Source of the DNA: Actinophytocola algeriensis
Lineage (GTDB): Bacteria > Actinomycetota > Actinomycetes > Mycobacteriales > Pseudonocardiaceae
Direction: 5' to 3'
DNA length: 64,000 nucleotides
Assembly (NCBI RefSeq): GCF_014203735.1
Contig: NZ_JACHJQ010000001.1
Span: 1,227,269 to 1,291,268, forward strand
Of the stretch, positions 8,346 to 15,227 are shown piece after piece; the stretch's first letter is position 1, and every line of letters starts with the position of its first letter. The position numbers and the translations under genes were made by a program. Under the pieces are notes generated by a model that was not told the DNA's origin, did not search any database, and worked only from the letters and a program-made list of their open reading frames with translations.

Positions 8346-9353
8346 ATGGATTTCCCCGTGTGGGTCTGGGTCGCGACGCTGGTCGGGCTCACCGCGCTGA
8401 TCGTCGGTGATCTGGTCGTCGTGGGCAGGCGACCGAGGGAGGTGAGCGTCCGGGAGGCGAGCCTGTGGGTGGCCGCCTGCGTCGGTCTCGCCGTCCTGTT
8501 CGGGCTCGCGCTGCTGATCTTCGCCGGATCCACGGCCGGGGCGGAGTTCTTCGCGGGTTACGTCACCGAGTACAGCCTCTCGGTGGACAACCTCTTCGTC
8601 TTCGTGATCATCATGGCGAAGTTCGCGGTGCCCAGGCAGCACCAGCACCGCGTGCTGTTCATCGGCATCGTGCTGTCGCTGGTGCTGCGTGGCGTGTGCA
8701 TCGCGGCGGGCGCCGCCGCGCTCGCCGCGTTCAACTGGATCTTCTACGTCTTCGGCGCCTTCCTGATCTACACCGCGATCAAGGTCGCGAAGGAGGGCAA
8801 GGGCGAGGAGGAGCCGGAGGCGCCGGACAACGCGCTGGTCCGCGCGCTCGGCCGCATCCTGCCGACGTCCGACGCCTACGACGGCGGCAAGGTCGTCACC
8901 AAGGTCGGCGGGCGCCGCGTGTTCACGCCGATGATCATGGTGGTCAGCGCGCTCGGCATCGCCAACGTGGTGTTCGCGCTCGACTCCATCCCCGCGATCT
9001 TCGGGCTGACGACCAACGGCTACATCGTGTTCACGGCGAACGCGCTCGCGCTGCTCGGGCTGCGGCAGCTGTACTTCGTGATCGGCGGGCTGCTGGAGCG
9101 GCTCGTGTACCTCAGCTACGGGCTGTCGGTCATCCTCGGGTTCATCGGCGTCAAGCTGATCATCGAGGCGTTGCACGGGTCGCACGTCGAGCGGATCAGC
9201 CTGCCGGTGCCGCACATCGGCATCGCGCTGTCCCTCGGCATCATCGTCGTGGTCCTGGTCGTCACCACGATCGCGAGCCTGCTGCGGTCCCGGTCGGTGA
9301 GCGCCAAGCAGGAGGCCGAGGTCGAGGAGCCGGAGCTGGCCGGCACGCCGTAA
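8346..9353 (+). CDS. TerC-family integral membrane protein
   Basis: This is a 335-aa polytopic membrane protein with about eight hydrophobic segments. It carries the TerC signature EYSLSVDNLFVFVII and a second acidic membrane motif around VVFALDSIPAIFGL. TerC/Alx proteins are linked to manganese export, protection of exported metalloproteins and tellurite tolerance. ATG at 8346 follows GGAGG at 8331-8335 by 10 bases; upstream in-frame starts would add an unlikely cysteine-rich extension. It is separated from the GTPase by a hairpin and is probably its own unit. The C-terminus is a short acidic cytoplasmic tail. Confidence 0.85.
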   Translation: MDFPVWVWVATLVGLTALIVGDLVVVGRRPREVSVREASLWVAACVGLAVLFGLALLIFAGSTAGAEFFAGYVTEYSLSVDNLFVFVIIMAKFAVPRQHQHRVLFIGIVLSLVLRGVCIAAGAAALAAFNWIFYVFGAFLIYTAIKVAKEGKGEEEPEAPDNALVRALGRILPTSDAYDGGKVVTKVGGRRVFTPMIMVVSALGIANVVFALDSIPAIFGLTTNGYIVFTANALALLGLRQLYFVIGGLLERLVYLSYGLSVILGFIGVKLIIEALHGSHVERISLPVPHIGIALSLGIIVVVLVVTTIASLLRSRSVSAKQEAEVEEPELAGTP

Positions 9354-9382
9354 CCGGTCCCGGCGGGCCGCCGCGCCGCCCT

Positions 9383-9426
9383 GAAAGACGCTTTCGGGGC
9401 GTTGAGTGTCCCTGAAAGCGTCTTTC
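9383..9426. repeat. Long inverted-repeat hairpin element
   Basis: A perfect 13-bp inverted repeat (GAAAGACGCTTTC / GAAAGCGTCTTTC) surrounds an 18-nt loop containing GCGTTGAGTGT. It lies between convergent genes, so it probably works as a bidirectional terminator. Elements of similar build occur at 35405 and 49889 in this window. Confidence 0.5.
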
Positions 9427-9459
9427 GAGACGTCAGTCGTCGTCTCGCCGGTCAGCTGG

Positions 9460-9621
9460 TCAGTCGACGGTGCTCTTGAAGAAGGCCACGATGGAGTTGA
9501 GCCCGTCCCCGATCCAGCCGAGGATCGTCTGCACCCCGTCGCCGAGTGCCGTGGGGTGCACGATCAGCGTGTAGATCAGGACGGCCGCCGCGACGAGCAG
9601 CAAGACCTTCTTGGGTTTCAT
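9460..9621 (-). CDS. Small single-span membrane protein
   Basis: This is a 53-aa protein that starts MKPKKVLLLVAAAVLIYTL. A Lys-rich cytoplasmic start is followed by one membrane helix and an amphipathic C-terminal half (GVQTILGWIGDGLNSIVAFF). ATG at 9621 has purine-rich sequence in front. The longer frame upstream is the decayed regulator described next. Function is unknown; short proteins of this shape are common in Pseudonocardiaceae. Confidence 0.6.
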   Translation of the reverse strand: MKPKKVLLLVAAAVLIYTLIVHPTALGDGVQTILGWIGDGLNSIVAFFKSTVD

Positions 9622-9779
9622 CCGCGCCTCGACTCGCCCTCTTCCGGTCAACGTACGGTTCGTACCATTCTGCTGCCTCGACGGTAGGCGATGGTGCGGG
9701 TGGGTGATCAATAGCCCCATCAGGTGACACCGCACCGCGTCCGATAGGGGGACTCGTGAGCAACGGGGACGTGCACCGG

Positions 9780-10070
9780 ATCTCTCGTGCGGCGTTCGAC
9801 CAGCTCTGCGGTCTGCCGTCAGGTGGGCGGTGTGGACCGCGAGCGTCGTCTTGCCGACACCGGCCATCCCGTCGATCGCGACGATGCCGACGGCGCCGTT
9901 CCGGCTGGTGATCACGTCGAGCAGGCAGGTCAGCTCGCGGTGCCTTCCCGTGAAGGTGGAGATGTCGTGGGGGGAGCGTCCTGGCCGCGGCGACGGCTCG
10001 CGGCACGGCTCCGTCGCCGCTCGGCGCGGCCGGTTCGGGGTGGTCGTATCGTTCCAGCATCACGAACATC
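9780..10070 (-). pseudogene. Remnant of an NB-ARC/AfsR-type regulator
   Basis: Minus-strand translation gives the frame DISTFTGRHRELTCLLDVI, then AVGIVAIDGMAGVGKTTLAVHTAHLTADR. This is the linker and Walker A part of an NB-ARC ATPase of the AfsR/SARP type. The frame breaks on both sides: no helix-turn-helix or BTAD part is joined upstream, and the sequence loses similarity after ADR. It is a short decayed fragment between the small membrane protein and the aminotransferase. Confidence 0.5.
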
Positions 10071-10156
10071 CTCGCACCACTGGTGAACTGCCCACCGGAT
10101 CCGTACGTATCCAGGGGCAACGGGGCGCGCCCGACGAGCGGAACGGAAGTGATCGT

Positions 10157-11317
10157 GTGCACAACGGTGTGGACTCGGGGTTGTTCCAGCAGACCGCACA
10201 CAGCCCGTCGTTCTTCGAGCTGGCCAGGCGGATGGGGGACCACGGCAGGGACCTGGTCGACTTCTGCATCCCGTGCAACCCGTACTTCCCCACGTCGGAG
10301 ATGTTCGACGAGCTCGCCGCCAACCTGGAGATGATGCTCAAGTTCTACCCCAGCGACGCGGACACGATCACCCGCCAGCTCGCGCGCGTCCTCGGGCTCA
10401 ACCCGGCGACCCTGGCGATGGCCAACGGGTCGACCGAGCTCATCACGTGGATGGACCACCTGTGGATCCACGAGAGCGTCGCGATCCCGATCCCGACCTT
10501 CGGGCGCTGGACCGACCAGCCGATGGAGACCGGCAAGCGGGTCGACATGTTCCCGCTGCGTGAGGTGGACTTCTTCCAGCTCAACGTGGACGAGTACGTG
10601 CGGTTCATCCGGTCGCGCGGCTCGCGGGTCGCCGTGCTGTGCAACCCCAACAACCCCGACGGCGGGTACCTGCCGCGCCGCGAGGTGGTGCGGTTCATGG
10701 ACGAGCTGTCCGACCTCGACCTCGTGGTGATCGACGAGTCGTTCATCGACTTCGTCGAGGCCGAGCCCGCGCCGTCGGTGGCGCTCGAAGCCGCGATCCG
10801 GCCGAACGTGGTGGTGCTCAAGAGCCTCGGCAAGAACTTCGGGCTGCACGGCATCCGCTTCGGCTACCTCGTCGCGAACCCCGGGCTGGCGCGGAAGATG
10901 CGCGGCATCCTCCCGAAGTGGAACCTGAACTCCCTGGCCGAGACGATGGTGTTCATGCTGGGCGCGCACGCCGCCGAGTACCGTGAAAGCCTGCGGCTGC
11001 TCGCCCGCGACCGGTACAGCATGGGCATGCAGCTCGCGCGCGTGCCCGAGCTGTCGGTGTACTCGTCGCAGGCGAACTTCCTCCTCGTGAAGCTCGGCCC
11101 CGGCGTGGACGGCACCGCGTTGCGGGACCACCTGATCAGCCGCCACCAGGTGTTCATCCGGGAGTGCGGCAACAAGCTGGGGATGAGCAACCACTTCGTG
11201 CGCCTCGTCGTCCGCCCGCAGCAGGACGTGGCCCGCCTGATGGACGGCATCGACGACTTCCTGCAACCCAGCTGGGACGACGAGCTCGCCCGCCGCCGTG
11301 ACGCGCAGAGCGCATGA
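10157..11317 (+). CDS. PLP-dependent aminotransferase, class I/II (HisC/CobD-like)
   Basis: The 386-aa fold-type I enzyme has the cofactor lysine at Lys226 in SLGKNFGLHGIRFGY, the NPNNPDG loop and the VIDESFIDF aspartate motif. This layout is shared by histidinol-phosphate aminotransferases and threonine-phosphate decarboxylases. The substrate cannot be told from sequence alone, and no his or cob genes are nearby. GTG at 10157 follows GGAAG (10145-10149) by seven bases. The beta-lactamase gene begins 18 bp after its stop, so the two may be cotranscribed. Confidence 0.75.
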   Translation: MHNGVDSGLFQQTAHSPSFFELARRMGDHGRDLVDFCIPCNPYFPTSEMFDELAANLEMMLKFYPSDADTITRQLARVLGLNPATLAMANGSTELITWMDHLWIHESVAIPIPTFGRWTDQPMETGKRVDMFPLREVDFFQLNVDEYVRFIRSRGSRVAVLCNPNNPDGGYLPRREVVRFMDELSDLDLVVIDESFIDFVEAEPAPSVALEAAIRPNVVVLKSLGKNFGLHGIRFGYLVANPGLARKMRGILPKWNLNSLAETMVFMLGAHAAEYRESLRLLARDRYSMGMQLARVPELSVYSSQANFLLVKLGPGVDGTALRDHLISRHQVFIRECGNKLGMSNHFVRLVVRPQQDVARLMDGIDDFLQPSWDDELARRRDAQSA

Positions 11318-11335
11318 TCACGTAGCCTGGCCGGT

Positions 11336-12256
11336 GTGACCTTCACTCGCCGCACTCTCCTTGGGGTGGCGGCGCTTCTGCCGTTGCCCGGGTGTGCGGA
11401 ACAGGCCACGCCGCCGCGCTCGACGCGGCCACCGTCACCGCCGCCGTCCGGGCCGCCCACGACCACCACCACGGTGGCGCGACACGACCGGCTGGCCGAG
11501 CTGGAGACGGCGTACGGTGCGCGCCTCGGCGTGTTCGCCTCGGGCACCGGCGGCACGGTCGAGCACCGCGCGGACGAGCGGTTCGCGTTCTGCTCGTCGT
11601 TCAAGGGAATCGCGGCGGCCGCGGTCCTGCACCGCAACCCGACGGCGCACCTGGACACCGTGGTCACCTACACCGAGGCCGACCTCCTGCCGAACGCCAC
11701 CGTCACACCGCGGCACGTCGCCACCGGCATGACGGTCCGCGACCTCTGTGACGCCGCCGTCCGCCACAGCGACGGCACCGCGGGCAACCTGCTGCTGCGC
11801 GACCTCGGCGGTCCCGCCGAGCTGACGGCGTTCGCCCGCGAGCTCGGCGACACGGTCACCAGGATGGACCGCACCGAGCCGCACATCACCGAGGCGACGC
11901 CCGGCGATCCGCGCGACACCACGTCACCCCGCGCGTTCGGCCTCGACTACCGGAAGATCGTCGTGGGCGACGTGCTGCCGGGGGACAAACGCGCATTCCT
12001 CCGCGACCTGTTGGCGCGCAACGCCACCGAGGCGGGCGCGCGGCGCATCCGCGCGGGTGTGCCGGCGGGGTGGACCGTCGCCGACAAGACCGGTACGGGC
12101 GGCTACGGCACGATCGTCGACGTCGGCATCGTGTGGCCGCCGTCCGGTGCGCCGCTCGTCGTGTCGGTCATGTCTAGCAAGCAGGCCGAGGACGCCGAGT
12201 ACGACCAGGCGATCATCGCCGAGGCGACCGCCTACGTGGTGGCGACGCTCACTTGA
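11336..12256 (+). CDS. Class A beta-lactamase-like lipoprotein
   Basis: The 306-aa protein begins with a Tat motif (TRRTLLG) and a lipobox ending at Cys20, so it should be anchored outside the membrane. A Pro/Thr-rich linker follows. Catalytic motifs are SSFK (Ser87, Lys90), SDG (Ser145-Gly147), EPHIT (Glu181) and KTG (Lys251). SDG in place of SDN also occurs in mycobacterial BlaC. The residue equivalent to Asn170 is Thr185. It should bind beta-lactams, but hydrolysis efficiency is uncertain. GTG at 11336 is the only start giving the Tat signal. Confidence 0.8.
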   Translation: MTFTRRTLLGVAALLPLPGCAEQATPPRSTRPPSPPPSGPPTTTTTVARHDRLAELETAYGARLGVFASGTGGTVEHRADERFAFCSSFKGIAAAAVLHRNPTAHLDTVVTYTEADLLPNATVTPRHVATGMTVRDLCDAAVRHSDGTAGNLLLRDLGGPAELTAFARELGDTVTRMDRTEPHITEATPGDPRDTTSPRAFGLDYRKIVVGDVLPGDKRAFLRDLLARNATEAGARRIRAGVPAGWTVADKTGTGGYGTIVDVGIVWPPSGAPLVVSVMSSKQAEDAEYDQAIIAEATAYVVATLT

Positions 12257-12358
12257 CCGTGCGCCCGCGGGGCGACGGTGCGCTCACCGGGGATCGCGGT
12301 GCCGCGGGTGGGCGGCGCTCCGGTGGCCTGCTGCACGGTGGTGACGAGAAATGTCGTT

Positions 12359-13573
12359 TCACAGCGGTAGTTCCCCGTCCTTCGCGAGCAGCGGCGGGTC
12401 GTCGTAGGTGGCCGTGTGCGGGTACTTCAGGTCGCTGCCGGTGTTGAGCACGACGACCTCCTCCGACCCGTCGAGCCACCCGCTCGACCGCAGCCGCGTC
12501 ACGGCGACGAGCGTCGCGGCGCCCTCGGGACACATCAGCACACCTTCGGTCGACGCGCATTCCGCTTGTGCGGCGAGCAGTTCCGCGTCGTCGACCGCGA
12601 CCGCCGTGCCGCCGGTGTCGCGGATCGCCGACAGGATCAGGAAGTCACCGATCGCGCTCGGCACGTTGATGCCGAAGGCCACGGTTTCCGCGTTCTCCCA
12701 GGGTTCCGCCGTGTCGGTGCCCTGCTCGAACGCCCGCACGATCGGCGCGACGCCCGACGACTGCACGGCCACCAGGCGCGGCAGCTTGCCGGTGATCCAG
12801 CCGAGCGTGAGCAGCTCGTCCAGTGCCTTGCGGATGCCGATCAGCCCGACCCCGCCGCCGGTGGGGTAGACGATCACGTCCGGCATCCGCCAGCCGAGCT
12901 GCTCGGCGATCTCCAGTCCCATCGTCTTCTTGCCCTCGATGCGGTAGGGCTCCTTGAGCGTCGAGGTGTTGAACCAGCCGTCGGCCACCGCCTGCGCGGC
13001 GAGCTTGCCCGCGTCCCCGATCAGACCGTCCACTATGTACAGCCGCGCGCCGGCCAGCGCGCACTCCATGCGCGTGATCTTCGGCGCGTCCTGCGGCATG
13101 ACGATGAGCGACTCGAGGCCCGCGCGTGCCGCGTAGGTGGCCCATGCCGCGCCCGCGTTCCCGTTGGTGGGCATGGTGATCCGGTCGATGCCCAGTTCCA
13201 GCGCACGCGACACGCCGACCGCGGCGCCGCGTGCCTTGAAGCTGCCGGTCGGGAGGGCGCCTTCGTCCTTCACGAGCAGGTCGGGCACGCCGATGCGGGC
13301 GCCGTAGGAGCGCAGCGGCAGGATCGGGGTCATGCCCTCGCCGAGCGACACCACGTGTCTGCGGTCACGGACGGGCAGCAACTCCCGGTAACGCCACAGA
13401 TCGGGGCGCCGCGCCGCGATGTCCGAGGTGGAGATCGAGATCTGGTCGAGGTCGTACCGGGCGAGCAACGGAGTGCCGCACTCACAGAGGTTCTGCGGCT
13501 TGTCGGCGTCGTAGTGAGTGCCGCACCGGCCGCACTCCAGGTGGGACAAGGCGCTGTTCCAGTGCTCCGCCAA
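12359..13573 (-). CDS. Threonine synthase-like PLP enzyme
   Basis: The 404-aa fold-type II enzyme has an N-terminal zinc-ribbon-like segment (Cys14, Cys17, Cys30, Cys32), the cofactor Lys113 in GSFKARGAA and the phosphate loop PTGGGVGLIG. This is the archaeal/plant-like threonine synthase architecture, converting O-phosphohomoserine to threonine; related cysteate synthases share it. TTG at 13573 follows GGAAG by seven bases and is preferred. No thrA or thrB is adjacent, so it may be a second or specialised copy. Its leader contains a 14-bp hairpin, and it is divergent from a GntR regulator. Confidence 0.75.
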   Translation of the reverse strand: MAEHWNSALSHLECGRCGTHYDADKPQNLCECGTPLLARYDLDQISISTSDIAARRPDLWRYRELLPVRDRRHVVSLGEGMTPILPLRSYGARIGVPDLLVKDEGALPTGSFKARGAAVGVSRALELGIDRITMPTNGNAGAAWATYAARAGLESLIVMPQDAPKITRMECALAGARLYIVDGLIGDAGKLAAQAVADGWFNTSTLKEPYRIEGKKTMGLEIAEQLGWRMPDVIVYPTGGGVGLIGIRKALDELLTLGWITGKLPRLVAVQSSGVAPIVRAFEQGTDTAEPWENAETVAFGINVPSAIGDFLILSAIRDTGGTAVAVDDAELLAAQAECASTEGVLMCPEGAATLVAVTRLRSSGWLDGSEEVVVLNTGSDLKYPHTATYDDPPLLAKDGELPL

Positions 13574-13594
13574 CGGTCTTCCTTCGATCAGGGC

Positions 13595-13628
13595 GCGTGG
13601 GGGACGACGGGCGGGTCGTCCCCCACGC
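13595..13628 (-). promoter_or_regulatory. Leader hairpin before the threonine-synthase-like gene
   Basis: A perfect 14-bp stem (GCGTGGGGGACGAC / GTCGTCCCCCACGC) with a 6-nt loop ends 21 bp before the TTG start, just ahead of the ribosome site. A terminator-strength hairpin between promoter and gene suggests attenuation. No U-run follows. Confidence 0.5.
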
Positions 13629-13731
13629 GGGTGAGCGGTTCGCCAGGGGCGCGCGAACTGCTCGGAAGGTGAGACTCGTCGACGCTGACGGCCCTGCTCA
13701 CAGTGACCCGAGTGGACTCGGCACTGAACCT

Positions 13732-13761
13732 GTTCTAGCATCGCGCGCTTCGTCGATGCAA
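13732..13761 (-). promoter_or_regulatory. Candidate promoter of the threonine-synthase-like gene
   Basis: On the minus strand TTGCAT (13756-13761) and TAGAAC (13732-13737) are 18 bp apart. A CCGAGT/ACTCGG palindrome at 13708-13721 lies just downstream of the predicted start of transcription. Confidence 0.4.
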
Positions 13762-13776
13762 TATTAGATCCAATAT
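13761..13776. promoter_or_regulatory. GntR-type operator palindrome
   Basis: ATATTAGATCCAATAT is a 16-bp inverted repeat with only one mismatched pair. It touches the -35 box of the divergent synthase promoter and lies 87 bp before the GntR gene. AT-rich palindromes with a GATC centre suit FCD-type GntR proteins. Confidence 0.55.
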
Positions 13777-13862
13777 GTGGATGACAGTGTCGATCTGCCC
13801 GCACGTGGCAGAGCCGGGGTGGGTACCGTAATCCGGTCACTGACCAGCGGGGAAGGACGGCG

Positions 13863-14528
13863 ATGTCGCTGCCTAGGAGCACCCTGAGCAGCATGGCGTA
13901 CGGTGAGTTGCGCCAGGCGATCCTCACCGGGCGACTGCAGCCCGGATCACATGTGACGGTGCGCCCACTCTGCGAGGAGTTCGGCCTGTCGGCGACGCCC
14001 GTGAAGGCCGCGCTGACCGCGCTGGAGCGGGAGGGGTTCCTCGTGCTCCACCCGCACCGCGGGTTCTTCGTCCCCGAGGTCGAGCGGGACGACATGCAGG
14101 AGCTGTACGAGCTGCGTGAGGTGCTGGACGGGATCGCTGCCCGGCGGGCCGCCGCTCTTGCCTCCCGGGACGAGCTGGTCACGCGGTTGACTTCGCTGCT
14201 GTGCGAGCAGACGGCCGCGGTCGAGGGACGGGACCTGTCGGCATATGGCGACCTCGACGTGCTGTTCCACCACGAGATCCTGGAGGCCGCGGGCAACCGG
14301 CGGCTGCAGCACGTCGCCGAGAACATGATCGGGCAGCTGCGGCTGGGGCGGGCCACGTCGGCGCGGGTGCCGGGGCGGCCGTCGGCTGCTTTGGTGGAGC
14401 ACCGGGAGATCGTGGCCGCGATCGCCGCCGGGCAGCAGCAGCAGGCCGAGCGGCTGGCTCGGCGGCACGTGCGGAAGTCCGCCAATGCCTTGGATCGGTT
14501 CCTTGATCGGGGCGGGCGAGCATCCTGA
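13863..14528 (+). CDS. GntR-family transcriptional regulator (FCD type)
   Basis: The 221-aa protein has an N-terminal winged helix (residues 10-72: MAYGELRQAILTG...LCEEFGLSATPVKAALTALEREGFL) and an all-helical FCD ligand domain. FCD proteins usually sense small organic acids and repress a divergent gene. Here the divergent neighbour is the threonine-synthase-like gene, with a palindrome between them. ATG at 13863 is preceded by GGGGAAGGA. Self-regulation is likely, but the ligand is unknown. Confidence 0.85.
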   Translation: MSLPRSTLSSMAYGELRQAILTGRLQPGSHVTVRPLCEEFGLSATPVKAALTALEREGFLVLHPHRGFFVPEVERDDMQELYELREVLDGIAARRAAALASRDELVTRLTSLLCEQTAAVEGRDLSAYGDLDVLFHHEILEAAGNRRLQHVAENMIGQLRLGRATSARVPGRPSAALVEHREIVAAIAAGQQQQAERLARRHVRKSANALDRFLDRGGRAS

Positions 14529-15120
14529 TGGTGTGGCCTCCGGCCCCCGGTTTCCAGCTTACCGGGGTGGGGTGACAGTTTTCGGTGGTGCGCTCGGGTT
14601 CTGTGGATAACCGGGCTCGTTGTGGATAACTCGCGGTCTTTGTCGGTGGTCGTCGTTACGCTGGATTTCGGGGGGCCGACGGCCGCTGTTGATGCTCGTG
14701 GATAGTTGTGCCGGGATGTCGGTGGTGGTTTACACGGGTGCTTTGTCCTCGCCGGACGTTTGCCCGACTGGGTTGTCCTCGCCGGACGGGCGTCCTGCCG
14801 CACGGGCCTCCTCGCCGGAGGGGCAGGTCTCTGGGATGGCCTCGGGTTGGCAACGGGGTTGGTGTGATCGGGCTTCGCCAGGTCGACGGGATGGCAGACA
14901 GCAGACGTTTGTATGGGCTTGCGCCCTTGCGCTTTCGTGACACTCCGAAGGGGTCTTTCTCAGCTCGGGCTGGGGCCCGGCTATGGCAGGAACATGCCAC
15001 AGTCCGGGTGTCCGGCCGGTGGCGTGACGATCAAGCCAGGCCTGTTGGGCTGGCACGCAACGCGAAGGAGACCCTGCTGTCGGCGGGACGACTTGTGAAT
15101 GCTTACCGCCATATAGCCTA
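14529..15120. other. Gene-free stretch with DnaA-like boxes and hairpin repeats
   Basis: No credible protein is seen here. Two exact TGTGGATAA 9-mers (14602-14610, 14621-14629), equal to the DnaA box complement, are 19 bp apart, and a two-mismatch version is at 14697. A block of mini-hairpins at 14741-14840 is described separately. The rest, 14841-15120, shows no clear element. Confidence 0.4.
14741..14840 (+). repeat. Mini-hairpin repeat block, copy 1
   Basis: Repeated units contain GTCCTCGCCGGAC (14745-14757 and 14774-14786) and CCTCCTCGCCGGAGG (14807-14821). The units keep the loop TCGCC while the stem changes from GTCC/GGAC to CTCC/GGAG. The last 33 bases, ending in TCTCTGGGATGGC, are identical to copy 2 at 35487-35519 on the other strand. 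Confidence 0.6.
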
Positions 15121-15150
15121 TTGACGTCACTCAGTCACCAACCGGACACT
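15121..15150 (+). promoter_or_regulatory. Candidate promoter of the wall-hydrolase operon
   Basis: TTGACG at 15121-15126 and GACACT at 15145-15150 are 18 bp apart. The -10 box is weak. The predicted transcript start falls just before the LacI-type palindrome. Confidence 0.35.
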
Positions 15151-15160
15151 AGGCCCATCC

Positions 15161-15176
15161 GGGTAAACGATTACCC
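15161..15176. promoter_or_regulatory. LacI-family operator-like palindrome
   Basis: GGGTAAACGATTACCC has GGGTAA/TTACCC arms about a central CG, the form typical of LacI-family operators. It lies 51 bp before the first gene of the hydrolase operon and just downstream of its candidate promoter, where a repressor would act. Confidence 0.55.
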
Positions 15177-15227
15177 GTCCGCGTATCGACCGTCCCCTGC
15201 CTCTGCGGTTGATCGAAAGGTGCCTCG

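Noticed and set aside
14602-14629. Chromosome origin (oriC).
   Set aside because: Only two exact DnaA boxes are present, there is no AT-rich unwinding region, and none of the usual origin genes is nearby.
13574-14803. Upstream extension of the threonine-synthase-like frame.
   Set aside because: It crosses the promoter, operator and the whole GntR gene and encodes only Arg/Ser/Pro-rich sequence.
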